From the NCBI GenBank assembly GCA_963802415.1, contig CAWDIH010000002.1, positions 1 to 64,000 of the forward strand: 64,000 bases of DNA, given 5' to 3'. This document shows, piece by piece, positions 36,113 through 46,726 of this stretch. Below the pieces are notes generated by a model, which was given only the letters and a program-made list of their open reading frames with translations, made no database searches and was not told the DNA's origin. The DNA is from DATAES01 sp963802415 (lineage in GTDB: Bacteria > Actinomycetota > Acidimicrobiia > Acidimicrobiales > JACDCH01). The translations under genes and the position numbers were made by a program. Numbering within the stretch: the stretch's first letter is position 1; each line of letters opens with the position of its first letter.

Positions 36113-37465
36113 ATGATCACCGACGCGCAGCCGATCATCACGACACGCTTCGGCTTCGACGACAGCTACACGCTGGAGCGCTTCCTCGCCACCGGCGGGT
36201 ACGAAGGCCTGCGCGCCGCGCTGCGCAAGCCGCCGCAGGAAGTGGGCGACGAGGTCAAAGCGGCCAGCCTCCTCGGGCGCGGCGGCGCGGGCTTCCCGGC
36301 TGGCGTGAAGTGGGGATTCACACCCGCGGGTGTTTGGCCCCGCTACCTGGTCGTCAACGGCGATGAATCGGAGCCCGGCACGTACAAGGACCGGATGCTG
36401 ATGGAGCGAGACCCCCATCAGCTCATCGAAGGGATCCTGATCGCGTGCTACGCGGTCGGTCTCGGGCAGGCATTCCTCTACGTGCGCGGTGAGATGGCAC
36501 TCGCGCAGGAGCGCATCGCGCAGGCGCTCAACGAGGCGTATGCGGCCGGCTCCGTCGGCAAGAACATTCTCGGCACAGACTTCTCCGTCGACATCGTCCT
36601 CACGTGGGGAGCCGGCGCGTACATCGTCGGCGAGGAGACCGGCCTGATCGAGAGCCTCGAGGGACAGCGGGGCATGCCGCGCCTCAAGCCTCCCTACTTT
36701 CCTGCTGCCATCGGGCTGTACGAGAAGCCGACGATCGTCAACAACATCGAGACGCTGTCGAACCTCCCGTGGATCGCACGCAACGGCGGCAAGGCCTTCG
36801 CCGAACTCGGCGCGGAGACCAGCACCGGCATGCGGATGTTCGCGGTGTCGGGTCACGTCAACAAGCCCGGCGTGTACGAGGTCGAGTTCGGCGTCACGAC
36901 GTTCCGCGACCTGATCGAGGCACCGATCTACTGCGGCGGGGTGCGCAACGGCAAGCGGCTGAAGGCGTTCATCCCTGGAGGTGCGTCCGCGCCTTGGTTC
37001 TTCGAGGAGCACCTCGACCTGCCGCTCGAAGCCGGTGCTGTCGGCAAGGCGGGATCAATGCTGGGATCCGGAGCGATCGTCGTGATGGACGAGGACACCG
37101 ATGTGGTCCGAGCCTGCCATCGCATCGTGCGCTTCTTCGCGAAGGAATCGTGCGGCAAGTGCACGCCGTGTCGCGAGGGCACGGCCTGGCTCGAGCAGAT
37201 CCTGGCGCGCATCCTCGCCGGTGAAGGTCGTCCCCAGGACGTCGACATGCTCCTCGACATCTGCGACAACATCAGTCCTGGGATCAACTGGCCGCCCCGG
37301 CAGACGACGATCTGTCCGCTCGGCCCATCGGCGGTCTCGCCGATCGCGTCGACGGTGAGTCGGTTCCTCGACGAGTTCGAGGCCTACGTCGGCGGGCCCG
37401 TGGAAACGACCGTGCACTTGACAGGCGCCGCCTATCGCGCGCCAGCCGAGGTGCCCAGTGTCTAG
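36113..37465 (+). CDS. nuoF: NADH-quinone oxidoreductase subunit F, complex 1
   Basis: 450 residues. NADH/FMN-binding subunit: GRGGAGFP (55-62), NGDESEPGTYKDR, GAYIVGEETGLIESLEG. The N3 [4Fe-4S] ligands are C347, C350, C353 (ESCGKCTPCREG) and C401. The ATG at 36113 is preceded by two decoy ATGATCACCG copies; they read into repeat sequence, so 36113 is right. The last codons GAG GTG CCC AGT GTC TAG differ from what the second copy of the same bases would give (GCC TGA), a trace of the insertion before nuoG. Confidence 0.96.
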   Translation: MITDAQPIITTRFGFDDSYTLERFLATGGYEGLRAALRKPPQEVGDEVKAASLLGRGGAGFPAGVKWGFTPAGVWPRYLVVNGDESEPGTYKDRMLMERDPHQLIEGILIACYAVGLGQAFLYVRGEMALAQERIAQALNEAYAAGSVGKNILGTDFSVDIVLTWGAGAYIVGEETGLIESLEGQRGMPRLKPPYFPAAIGLYEKPTIVNNIETLSNLPWIARNGGKAFAELGAETSTGMRMFAVSGHVNKPGVYEVEFGVTTFRDLIEAPIYCGGVRNGKRLKAFIPGGASAPWFFEEHLDLPLEAGAVGKAGSMLGSGAIVVMDEDTDVVRACHRIVRFFAKESCGKCTPCREGTAWLEQILARILAGEGRPQDVDMLLDICDNISPGINWPPRQTTICPLGPSAVSPIASTVSRFLDEFEAYVGGPVETTVHLTGAAYRAPAEVPSV

Positions 37466-37560
37466 CTCTCGAGTCTCGCTCGCTCACGGGCGCGTTCGCT
37501 CGCTCGACGTGTCGGCTCGTCGCTGGCGCTTCCCTCGCCGACCTGCGGTCGAGGTGCCCA
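37466..37560. repeat. CGCTGGCGCT-family insertion between nuoF and nuoG
   Basis: The spacer contains CGGCTCGTCGCTGGCGCTTC and CCTCGCCGACC, the inverse of the petD-array unit. It is flanked by the 14-bp direct repeat CGAGGTGCCCAGTG at 37447-37460 (end of nuoF) and 37550-37563 (start of nuoG), as expected of a target-site duplication. Confidence 0.88.
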
Positions 37561-40252
37561 GTGCCTGAGACCGAGGTCGTCACACTCACGATCAACGGAC
37601 GCGAGATCACCGCGCCGAAAGGTCAACTCGTCATCGAAGCAGCCGAGGGCCATGGCGTGTTCATCCCTCGGTTCTGTTACCACCCGCGAATGAGGCCCGT
37701 CGGCATGTGCCGCATGTGCATCGTCGACATGGATACCGGCCGAGGGCCCGCGTTGCAGCCGGCCTGCATGATCGAAGTGGCGCCGGGCATGAAGGTCGAC
37801 ACCGAGTCGCCCACGACGAAGAAATCGCAGGACGGCGTGCTCGAGTTCCTGCTGATCAACCACCCACTCGACTGTCCGGTGTGCGACAAGGGAGGCGAGT
37901 GTCCGCTGCAAGACAACGCGTACGCGTACGGCCCGGGCGAGTCGCGCTTCGTGGAGGAGAAGCGCCACTTCGAAAAGCCGATCGCGATCAGCGACCTCGT
38001 CTACCTCGACCGCGAGCGATGCATCCTGTGCGACCGCTGCACCAGGTTCGCCAACGAGGTCGCGGGTGATCCGCTGATCTCGTTCATCAATCGTGGAAGC
38101 CAAACAGAGGTCAACACCTTCCCGGACCATCCGTTCGCGTCCTACTTCAGCGGCAACACGGTGCAGATCTGTCCGGTCGGCGCGTTGCTGGCGCGGCCGT
38201 TCCGGTTCAAGGCGCGGCCGTGGGATCTGGACAAGGTCGAATCGACGTGCACCAGCTGCGCCGTCGGTTGCCGCGTGACGATCGAAGAGAGCCGCAATCA
38301 CATCCTGCGCTACCAGGGCGTCGACGTTGACCCGGTCAACTGGGGATGGCTGTGCGACAAAGGGCGGTTCGATTTCGAAGCCATCGAGTCCGACGATCGG
38401 CTGAGCGAACCGCTCATCCGCAAGCGCGGCGACGACGGCGGCGCAGGCGAGCTCATCGCCGCGACATGGTCGGAAGCGCTCGGCGCAGCCGCAGAAGCCA
38501 TCGCCGAGGCCGAGCCGTCGTCGGTCGCAGTCCTCGGCGGTGCCCGTCTCACCAACGAGGCCGCATACGCATGGGCGAAACTGGCAAAGGGGGTGATCTC
38601 CACGGACAACGTCGACGCGCAGCTCGGCGACGGATTGCCGGCCGAGGTCGCGCTCGGCTTGCCGCAGGCGACGATCGACGACCTTTGTGCAGAGGGCGGA
38701 ACGGTGATCGTGGCCAGTGGTGACTTGAAGGAGGAGCTGCCGATCCTCTACCTCCGGCTTCGCGACGCGGTGATGAACCGCAAGGTGAAGGTCATCGAGC
38801 TCACGTCGGCCACAACGAGCCTGTCATCGATCACAGCGTCCTCGCTGGTGCACCGGCCCGGTGAGTCACATCTCGCGATGGCTGCGCTCGTGGACGCCGC
38901 GGGCGGTCACGCCGACGCCGTGGTCGCAGGCGACCTCGATGCCGCTCGTGCGCTGCTCTCCGACGCGAGCGTCACCGCGATCTTGGGTCGGCCGTCGGTG
39001 GCCGAGTCGCCGGCCGCGGCCGTCGAGGCAGCTGCCGTCCTGCTCGACGCAAAGCCGGACGCCCGCTTCCTGGTCACGCTGCGGCGCGCCAACGTCAGGG
39101 GCGCACTCGATCTCGGACTGGCCCCGGGGATGTTGCCAGGCCGTGTGTCACTCGACGACGGCCGTGCATGGTTCACCGAGCGTTGGCCAGGCGTCCCGAA
39201 AGAACGCGGCCTCGATGCCGCCGGCATCCTCACCGCTGCAGCAGAAGGACGCATCGACGTCCTCATCCTGCTCGGCTCCGATCCGATGACCGACTTTCCG
39301 GATCGTGCGCTGGCCCTCGCGCGCGCTCGCGGGAGCGCGCACTGTCATCGCAGTCGACACGTTCGTGAACGATTCCGCGCGACGGGCCGATGTCGTGCTC
39401 GCCGCCGCGGGGTACGCAGAGGTCGACGGCACCACGACCAACATCGAGGGCCGCATCAGCAGCCTGACGCAGAAGGTGACCCCGCCGGGCACGTCGCGCC
39501 CCGACTGGATGCTGGCGGCAGAGGTCGCGTACCGGCTCGAAGCCGATCTCGGACTCGAGTCGGTCGATGGCATCTGGGACGAGATCGAGCGGGTGGCCCC
39601 GTCGCACGCTGGCATCACCAGTCGACTCCTCGCGTCGCCGGCCGGCTCCGATGGTGTGCTGGCACCGCTTCGGCCTGAGGTCGCGGCCGCGGCAGAAGGC
39701 ACGCACGTGCAGATCACGAGCGTGGAAGGCACCCAGCCGGACGCGATGGCGGTCGCGCGGGCGGGGGAGCAGCACGACTCCGGCGCAGAGCCAACCGGTG
39801 AGGCATCACCGGCCGAGACGGTGCAGGAGGCGGTGGCGGAGGCCGAAGCGCGGCAAGCCGACGCGGATGAGCAGCGTCCGGCCACGATTCGGTTCGAGCG
39901 CAGCGAGCGCTACGAAGCGCCGGCGGTGGACTCGTACTCCCTGCGACTGGTCGCGAGCCGCAAGCTCTACGACCACGGCACGCTCGTGCAGCACTCGCCA
40001 TCGCTGGCTCGCCTCGCGCCAGGCAGCAAGCTGCTCCTCAACTCGCACGACCTCGACACGCTCGGCGTGACTGACGGCGACGTGGTCAGGTTGACGTCAT
40101 CGCGCGCAACCATCGACCACGCGGCTCATGCGTCGAATGTGGTCCCGAGGGGTACTGCCTTGATGACGGTCAACCAGACAGGAGCCGACCCTGCCGTTCT
40201 CATCGACGCAACGGCGCCCGTGACCGAGATCCGCTTCGAGGTCATCTCGTGA
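37561..40252 (+). CDS. nuoG: NADH-quinone oxidoreductase subunit G, complex 1 (frameshifted)
   Basis: GTG 37561. [2Fe-2S] ligands C39, C50, C53, C69; the His-Cys cluster region CPVCDKGGECPLQD; two further [4Fe-4S] motifs, CILCDRCTRFANE and CTSCAVGCRV; then a molybdopterin-oxidoreductase-like fold. One extra G near 39319 separates DFPDRALAL from RALAGARTVIAVDTF. About 896 residues, with an Ala/Glu-rich insertion (around 39760-39880) before the C-terminal domain. It links the NADH module to the rest of the arm. Confidence 0.94.
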
Positions 40253-40262
40253 CGGCCCACTA

Positions 40263-41459
40263 GTGGATCCGCTCTTCGCGTCGGGCCTGTCGGCGAGCGT
40301 CGTCGCCGTTGTCATCATCAAGGTCGTCGTCGTATTCGTCTTCTTGTTGATCGCCACCATGTTGATGGTCTGGTTCGAGCGCAAGGTCATCGGCGACATG
40401 CAGAATCGCATCGGACCGAATCGCGCCGGGCCGTGGGGCGTCCTGCAGACGCTCGCGGACGGAATAAAGCTCTTCTTCAAGGAGCCGCTCATTCCGGAGC
40501 GAGCCGACCGGCGCATCTTTCGGCTCGCGCCATACCTGTCGTTTGTCCCCGCGTTCCTCGTGTTCTCGATCGTGCCGTTCGGCGGCGTGTTCGGAAACGG
40601 CGAGGACGGCACGGTCACGATCCTCGGCCACGAGACATACGTGCAACTCGCCAATCCGCCAGTCGGAATACTCGTGGCGCTGGCGATGTCCTCGATCGCG
40701 GTCTATGGCGTGATGCTCGCCGGGTGGTCGTCCGGCTCGAAGTACCCGCTGCTCGGATCGGTGCGGGCTTCGGCGCAGATGGTGAGCTACGAAGCCGCGC
40801 TCGGTCTGTCCGTCGTGAGCGTGGTCTTGATCACGGGCAGCCTGCGGACCCACCAGATCGTGGTCGAGCAGGCGCAAGGCATCGCCCACTGGACGATCCT
40901 CGCGGCCGGCGTCGTTCCGTTCATCGTGTTCGTCCTGGCCGGCACAGCAGAGATCGAGCGGCCGCCCTTCGACCTTCTCGAGGCCGAGCAGGAGCTCGTC
41001 GCCGGCTACAACACCGAGTACTCGGGCATCCGGTTCGCGCTCTTCTATCTGGCGTCGTTCATGAACACCATCACGACGTCCGCGATCATCGTCACCCTGT
41101 TCCTGGGTGGGCCCGCCGGACCGGCGCCCATCGGTCCACCGCTGCTCTGGTCGTTCTTCTGGTTCTTCGCAAAGCTGATCGTGTTCTTGTTCCTGTTCGT
41201 GTGGTTCCGCGCGACGCTGCCTCGCTTCCGCTACGACCAGCTCATGGATCTCGGATGGAAGGCGCTGATTCCGATTTCACTGGGATGGCTGCTCGTGGTC
41301 GCCGCCATCCGCATCGCCTACGACCGCAACTACAGCGCCGGGCAAGTCCTGCTCGTCGCCCTTGCCGGTGCGGCGGTGCTCGCGACTGCTGGGCTCCTGC
41401 TGGCCGCAGCGATGCGTACCTCGCAACGCCGCCAGGATCTCGAAGTCGAGAGGACGTAG
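40263..41459 (+). CDS. nuoH: NADH-quinone oxidoreductase subunit H, complex 1
   Basis: 398 residues, GTG start. WFERKVIGDMQNRIGPNRAG and TAEIERPPFDLLEAEQELVA are NuoH hallmarks; eight or more membrane helices. Links the quinone cavity to proton pumping. The C-terminal tail after AYDRNYSAGQ adds one more hydrophobic segment. nuoI begins at the next base after its stop. Confidence 0.96.
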   Translation: MDPLFASGLSASVVAVVIIKVVVVFVFLLIATMLMVWFERKVIGDMQNRIGPNRAGPWGVLQTLADGIKLFFKEPLIPERADRRIFRLAPYLSFVPAFLVFSIVPFGGVFGNGEDGTVTILGHETYVQLANPPVGILVALAMSSIAVYGVMLAGWSSGSKYPLLGSVRASAQMVSYEAALGLSVVSVVLITGSLRTHQIVVEQAQGIAHWTILAAGVVPFIVFVLAGTAEIERPPFDLLEAEQELVAGYNTEYSGIRFALFYLASFMNTITTSAIIVTLFLGGPAGPAPIGPPLLWSFFWFFAKLIVFLFLFVWFRATLPRFRYDQLMDLGWKALIPISLGWLLVVAAIRIAYDRNYSAGQVLLVALAGAAVLATAGLLLAAAMRTSQRRQDLEVERT

Positions 41460-42203
41460 ATGGGTTACCTCGACGGATTCGCAGTCACTTTTCGCAAGCT
41501 CTTCCACGGCACTGAAGACGGCCGTGTCGTCACGGTCGAGTACCCGAAGCAGAAGCGGGCCAAGGCCATCCGCTTCCATGGCCGCCACGTCCTCAACCGC
41601 TACGAGGACGGTATGGAGAAGTGCATCGGCTGTGAGCTGTGTGCAGGGGTCTGTCCCGCGAAGTGCATTTACGTGCGTGGCAAGGACAACCCCGTCGAAG
41701 ATCCAGTGAGCCCCGGCGAGCGCTACGGATTCATCTACGAGATCAACTACCTACGTTGCATCCACTGCGACTTGTGCGTCGAGGCGTGTCCGACGGAGGC
41801 GATCACCGAGACGAAGCTCTTCGAGTTCTCGTTCACGAATCGCCACGACGCCATCTACACGAGGAACGAGTTGCTCGTCGACGATGAGGGCAAGCCGAAG
41901 CGCCTTCCGTGGGAGGACTGGCGCGAAGGCGAGGACGAGCACACGTCCGCGTGGATGCGAGCGACGTCACCGAGTGGCTCGGCGCAGTACGAAGACCGCG
42001 TCGCATGGGCGGGCGAGCTCGGCTACGGCGTCCGGCCGCCCGAGCACGGCCAGCGGCTCGCCGAGGACATCCTCGTCGCCACCGACGAAGCGCAGGCCGA
42101 CGACCCCGAGGAGCAGGTCCTGCACGGGGTCGATGCCCAGACCCACGGCGAGATCGACCCGCAAGGCCACCCCCACATCGGAGAGGGCGAGCCGCCCGCA
42201 TGA
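41460..42203 (+). CDS. nuoI: NADH-quinone oxidoreductase subunit I, complex 1
   Basis: 247 residues. Two [4Fe-4S] motifs: C55, C58, C61, C65 and C100, C103, C106, C110, binding N6a and N6b. The acidic C-terminal tail from about 150 is longer than in model NuoI, a feature common in actinobacteria. Stop overlaps the nuoJ ATG (ATGA). Confidence 0.95.
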   Translation: MGYLDGFAVTFRKLFHGTEDGRVVTVEYPKQKRAKAIRFHGRHVLNRYEDGMEKCIGCELCAGVCPAKCIYVRGKDNPVEDPVSPGERYGFIYEINYLRCIHCDLCVEACPTEAITETKLFEFSFTNRHDAIYTRNELLVDDEGKPKRLPWEDWREGEDEHTSAWMRATSPSGSAQYEDRVAWAGELGYGVRPPEHGQRLAEDILVATDEAQADDPEEQVLHGVDAQTHGEIDPQGHPHIGEGEPPA

Positions 42204-42787
42204 TCGAGCTCATCGTCTTCGCGGTCTCGGCGATCATCGTCGTCGGAGGAGCGATCGGCGTTGTGCTTGCCGCGAACCCAGTGCACTCCGCACTTTCGCT
42301 CGTTGCGACGCTCTTCGGCATCGCCGTGCTCTTCGTGGCGCAGAACGCTGACTTCCTCGCAGCCGTGCAGGTCATCGTCTACGCCGGCGCGATCGTCGTG
42401 CTCTTCCTGTTCGTCATCATGCTGCTCGGCGTGGATCGGTCCGAAGACCTCGAGACCGACCCACTCATCGGACAGCGACCAGCCGCGATCATCGGGGGAG
42501 TCGCGCTTCTCGGAGTCGCGCTGGTCGCGATGATCCTGACACACCGGGACTTCGACACGATCGCGACCGGCGCACGCTCGACGGTCGGCAAGCTCTCTGA
42601 TCCGGCTGAAGAAAACGTCGTCAAGCTCGGTCGGGCGCTGTTCACCGACTATCTGTTCGCCTTCGAGATCACCTCGGTGCTCCTGGTCATCGCAGTGGTG
42701 GCAGCGGTCGTCCTGGCTCGGCGCGCCTCGGGCGCAGGCGGTGCCGTCGATATGACCGATCGGGACTCCTTGGAGCTTCCGGAATGA
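42200..42787 (+). CDS. nuoJ: NADH-quinone oxidoreductase subunit J, complex 1
   Basis: 195 residues from ATG 42200. Five membrane helices; ANPVHSALSLVATLFGIAVL and VQVIVYAGAIVVLFLFVIML (the helix with the pi-bulge) identify NuoJ. Overlaps both neighbours by four bases. Confidence 0.95.
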   Translation: MIELIVFAVSAIIVVGGAIGVVLAANPVHSALSLVATLFGIAVLFVAQNADFLAAVQVIVYAGAIVVLFLFVIMLLGVDRSEDLETDPLIGQRPAAIIGGVALLGVALVAMILTHRDFDTIATGARSTVGKLSDPAEENVVKLGRALFTDYLFAFEITSVLLVIAVVAAVVLARRASGAGGAVDMTDRDSLELPE

Positions 42788-43104
42788 CGCTGGCCGACCT
42801 TCACGTGACCGAGACGTGGTACCTCGTGCTGGGCGCGGTGCTGTTCACCATCGGAGCGATCGGACTGCTCGTACGCCGCAACCCGCTCGTGATGTTCATG
42901 TGCATCGAGCTCATGTTGAACGCCGTGAACCTGACCTTCGTGGCTTTCGCAACCGCGCTCGACGATGTGGGGGGTCAGGTGATCGTGTTCTTCGTACTCG
43001 TGGTCGCCGCCGCCGAAGTGGTCGTGGGCCTCGGGATCATCGTTGCGCTGTTGCGCACACGACCCGGTGCCACCGCTGACGACGTTTCGACGCTCAAGGG
43101 ATGA
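42784..43104 (+). CDS. nuoK: NADH-quinone oxidoreductase subunit K, complex 1
   Basis: 106 residues, three membrane helices. FMCIELMLNAVNLTFVAF and VVAAAEVVVGLGIIVALLR are conserved, with the two membrane glutamates in IELML and AAAEV. Starts inside the nuoJ stop. Confidence 0.96.
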   Translation: MTLADLHVTETWYLVLGAVLFTIGAIGLLVRRNPLVMFMCIELMLNAVNLTFVAFATALDDVGGQVIVFFVLVVAAAEVVVGLGIIVALLRTRPGATADDVSTLKG

Positions 43105-43114
43105 GGACGGACGC

Positions 43115-45137
43115 GTGCTCGAACTCGTCTGGTTGATCCCTGCGCTGCCGCTCGCAGGCTTCCTCGTTCTCGTGCTGGCTGGGCGAAAGCTCGGCGAACC
43201 GCTAGCCGGATGGTTTGCGACGTTGATGTGTGGCGGCGCGTTCGCGGCCACGGTTGTGGTCTTCGTCGGCTTGTACGACAAGCCCGAGGCCCAGCGACAG
43301 TTCCAACAGGTGCTGTTCGACTGGCTGCCGGTCGGCGGGCTCAAGGTGCAGCTCGGGTTCCTCGTCGATCCGCTGTCCATAGCGATGGCGCTCTTCATCA
43401 CCGGTGTCGGGACGCTGATCCATCTGTACTCCATCGGTTACATGCACGGAGACCCGAAGTTCTCGAAGTTCTTCCTGTACATGAACCTGTTCACTTTCTC
43501 GATGTTGATGCTGGTACTCGGCAACAACCTCCTCGTCACCTTCCTCGGGTGGGAAGGCGTCGGCGCCTGCTCGTACTTCTTGATCGCGTTCTGGTTCTCG
43601 AGCGAGTTCAACGCGTCCGCCGGCAAGAAGGCGTTCATCACCAACCGGGTCGGCGACTGGGGATTCATGCTCGCGATGTTCCTGGCGTTCTCTGCCGCGG
43701 GCACGCTCACGTACTTCACGAACGGCAGCAACGTCGGGCTTCTCGATGAGGGAACGATCGGTCACCTGACGGCATACACGGCGACAGCGATCGCGGCGCT
43801 GCTCTTCATCGGCGCCGTGGGCAAGTCGGCCCAGCTGCCGTTGTACCTGTGGCTGCCGGACGCCATGGCCGGTCCGACGCCGGTGTCCGCACTGATCCAC
43901 GCCGCGACCATGGTCACCGCAGGTGTGTACCTGATGACACGGGTCAGCCCGCTGCTCGCGCACGGATACACCTGGTTGCCAGCGGCGATCGCCGTCATCG
44001 GCGCGCTGACCGCGCTGTTCGCGGCCACCGTCGCCATCGCGCAGAACGACATCAAACGGGTCCTCGCGTATTCGACGGTGAGCCAGCTCGGCTACATGTT
44101 CCTCGCCATCGGGTCCGGCGCCTATGTCGCTGCCGTCTTTCACATGATCGTGCACGCGTTCTTCAAGGGCCTGTTGTTCCTCGGCGCGGGATCGGTGATC
44201 CACGGCCTGCACGACGAGCAGGACATGCGCCGGATGGGCAACTTGCGCAAGTACATGCCGGTCACCGCGGTGACCTTCATCATCGGGTGGCTGGCGATCG
44301 CAGGCATCTTTCCGTTCGCCGGGTTCTGGTCCAAGGACCAGATCCTCCTCGGCGCGTGGGGCCATGGCGGATCCGCGCTGTGGAAGGTCCTTTGGTTCGT
44401 CGGCTTCGTCACCGCGCTCCTCACCGCGTACTACATGAGCCGCCAAGTGTTCCTCGTGTTCTTCGGCCAGGAGCGGTGGCGTGAAGAGGCCACGGCGGGG
44501 AGCGAGGCGGAGCAGTCCGCCGAGGCCACGGCGGCCGAAGAGCAAGCCGGGGAGGCACACACGCAGGTCGCGGTCGCGCGACGCGGCGCACGATTCCCAC
44601 ACCGAACCGCACGAATCGCCGTGGACGATGTTGTTGCCGCTGGTCGTGTTAGCCGTGCTGTCGACGATCGGCGGTGCGCTGAACCTGCCCTTCAGCGACT
44701 CGACCGAGTTCCTGGCGAGCTGGCTCGCACCGGTCGTCGAGTCGACGGAGCGAACGATCGACGTCCCGGGCGTCGTGCAGTTCGTCCTTGCAGCGGGAAC
44801 ATGTCTGCTCTCTGCTGCAGCAATCGTCGTCGCCGCGCGCGTCTACCTTCAACACAAGCTCGAACCGGTCGAGCCCGAACTCTTCGCGCACGCCTACTAC
44901 TACGACGAAACCGTAACTGCCTTCGTAGGCGGTCCCGGCGAGGAGTCGTTCGAGAAGACGGCCGAATTCGATCACGATGTCGTGGACGGCGCAGTCACGG
45001 GAGTCGGATCGCTCGTGCAGATGGGAGCGTCGAAGCTCCGGCTCGCGCAGACCGGTTACGTGCGCAACTACGCGTTGGGCATCGCGGTCGGCGCGTTCAT
45101 CCTCATCGGTCTGTTCCTCACAAGGGCAGTCGGATGA
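43115..45137 (+). CDS. nuoL: NADH-quinone oxidoreductase subunit L, complex 1 (frameshifted)
   Basis: GTG 43115. Antiporter-like subunit: GVGACSYFLIAFWF, QLPLYLWLPDAMAGPTPVSA, AATMVTAGVYLMTRVSPL, LAYSTVSQLGYM, and HAFFKGLLFLGAGSVIH. A Glu/Ala-rich loop follows helix 14, and one extra base near 44572 lies there; beyond it SRDAAHDSHTEPHESPWTML leads to the lateral-helix end at 45137. About 674 residues. Read without correction the frame would run on into nuoM, a false fusion. Confidence 0.94.
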
Positions 45138-46726
45138 TCGAAGCCAGCTCGCACACGCCGCTGCTGACAGCGCTGATCGTGGTCCCGTTCGTCGGTGCCG
45201 CCGTCGTCGCGCTGCTCCCGCGGCGCCGGCCCGAACTGAATCGCCTGGTCGCGTTGGTCTTCACCGTCACCGCCGGCGCGCTGAGCGTCGCGGTGCTGGC
45301 ACAGTTCGAGAAGGGCCGACCAGGCTTCCAGCTCGTCGACCATCACAGCTGGGTCCCGAGCTTCGGCATCAACTGGACGGTCGGTGTCGACGGCATCTCG
45401 CTGTTCCTCGTCGTGCTGACGGGGGTGCTGTTCCCCCTCGCGATCCTCGGGGCGGACCCGCACCACGACTCGAAGCCGTACTACGCATGGCTGCTGATCC
45501 TCGAAGCCGGGTGCTTGGGCGTTTTCCTGGCGCTCGATCTGTTCCTCTTCTTCGTCTTCTTCGAGATCGTGCTCGTCCCCATGTACTTCCTCATAGGGCA
45601 GTGGGGTCACGGCGACCGGACGAGCGCAGCGCTCAAGTTCTTCTTGTTCACGATGTTCGGCTCGGCGTTCATGCTGATCGCCCTCATCTCGACAGCGATC
45701 CTCCACCAGCAGGGCGCCGGAGGACCGCTGACGTTCGATCTCGTCGCGATCGCGACGAACCCGGGCATCGCCATGACCACGCAGCGCTGGCTGTTCCTCG
45801 GGTTTGCCATCGCGTTCGCGGTGAAGACGCCGCTGTTCCCGGTGCACACCTGGCTGCCCGACGCGCACACGGAGGCGCCGACCGCCGGTTCGGTCATCCT
45901 CGCCGGAGTCATGCTGAAGCTCGGCGCCTACGGGTTCATCCGCTACGGGTTGTTCCTGTTCCCGGAGGCCTCCGCCTACTTCGCACCGATGATGGTGACG
46001 CTCGGCGTGATCGGCATCACCTATGGCGCCGTCGTCGCCACGATGCAGAAGGACCTCAAGCGTCTCGTCGCGTACTCCTCGATCGCGCATCTCGGGTTCA
46101 TCATCCTCGGGACGTTCGCGCTCACGACGCAGGGCATCCAGGGCGGCGTCCTACAGATGGTCAACCACGGGTTGTCGACGGGTGCGCTGTTCCTCCTCGT
46201 CGGGTTCATCTACGAGCGGCGACACACGCGTGAGATCGCGCGCCTCCGGGGACTCCAGAAGGTGGCGCCGATCATGGCGGGAGTGTTCACGTTGGTGATG
46301 ATGTCGTCGATCGGGTTGCCGGGGCTCAACGGCTTCGTCGGCGAGTTCCTCATCATGGTCGGCTCGTTCCTCACTCGTCGTTGGTGGACGGTGGTCGCCG
46401 CTGTCGGCGTCATCCTCGCGGCGCTGTACCTGCTGTGGGCGTACCAGCGCGTCTTCCACGGCGAGCCCGACGAGGAGAACGCGACGTTCCCCGAAATGCG
46501 GTGGGCCGAGGGTCTGGTGATGGTGCCGCTGATCGGGCTCATCGTGTTTCTCGGCGTGTACCCGAAACCTGTGCTCGAACGCATCCAACCATCCGTCGAT
46601 GCGCTCATCGAGCACATCGAAGACCCCGAGGTCGGCGCGAACCAGCCCGGTGGGACCGGATTCCACCAGCCTGGTGTGGCGACGAACGGCCCGTCGCCCG
46701 AGGCGGGGTCGGAGGCGCAGCGATGA
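45134..46726 (+). CDS. nuoM: NADH-quinone oxidoreductase subunit M, complex 1
   Basis: 530 residues from ATG 45134 (ATGA overlap with the nuoL stop). FFVFFEIVLVPMYFLIGQWG with the key membrane Glu, KTPLFPVHTWLPDAHTEAPT, and VAYSSIAHLGFIILG identify NuoM. The C-terminal 40 residues are Pro/Gly-rich and polar. Proton-pumping membrane arm subunit. Confidence 0.96.
   Translation: MIEASSHTPLLTALIVVPFVGAAVVALLPRRRPELNRLVALVFTVTAGALSVAVLAQFEKGRPGFQLVDHHSWVPSFGINWTVGVDGISLFLVVLTGVLFPLAILGADPHHDSKPYYAWLLILEAGCLGVFLALDLFLFFVFFEIVLVPMYFLIGQWGHGDRTSAALKFFLFTMFGSAFMLIALISTAILHQQGAGGPLTFDLVAIATNPGIAMTTQRWLFLGFAIAFAVKTPLFPVHTWLPDAHTEAPTAGSVILAGVMLKLGAYGFIRYGLFLFPEASAYFAPMMVTLGVIGITYGAVVATMQKDLKRLVAYSSIAHLGFIILGTFALTTQGIQGGVLQMVNHGLSTGALFLLVGFIYERRHTREIARLRGLQKVAPIMAGVFTLVMMSSIGLPGLNGFVGEFLIMVGSFLTRRWWTVVAAVGVILAALYLLWAYQRVFHGEPDEENATFPEMRWAEGLVMVPLIGLIVFLGVYPKPVLERIQPSVDALIEHIEDPEVGANQPGGTGFHQPGVATNGPSPEAGSEAQR

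Noticed and set aside
1553..45137. Programmed +1 frameshifting in all fifteen broken genes
   Set aside because: No shared slippery motif, stop codon or stimulatory structure was found at the sites, and known bacterial cases are rare. Sequence error is simpler, so the genes are treated as intact; the bias is reported as a finding only.
43115..46726. An apparent NuoL-NuoM fusion protein in one reading frame
   Set aside because: The frame only continues because of the single-base shift near 44572. The normal NuoL C-terminus and a separate NuoM start (ATGA overlap at 45134) are both present in the expected frames.
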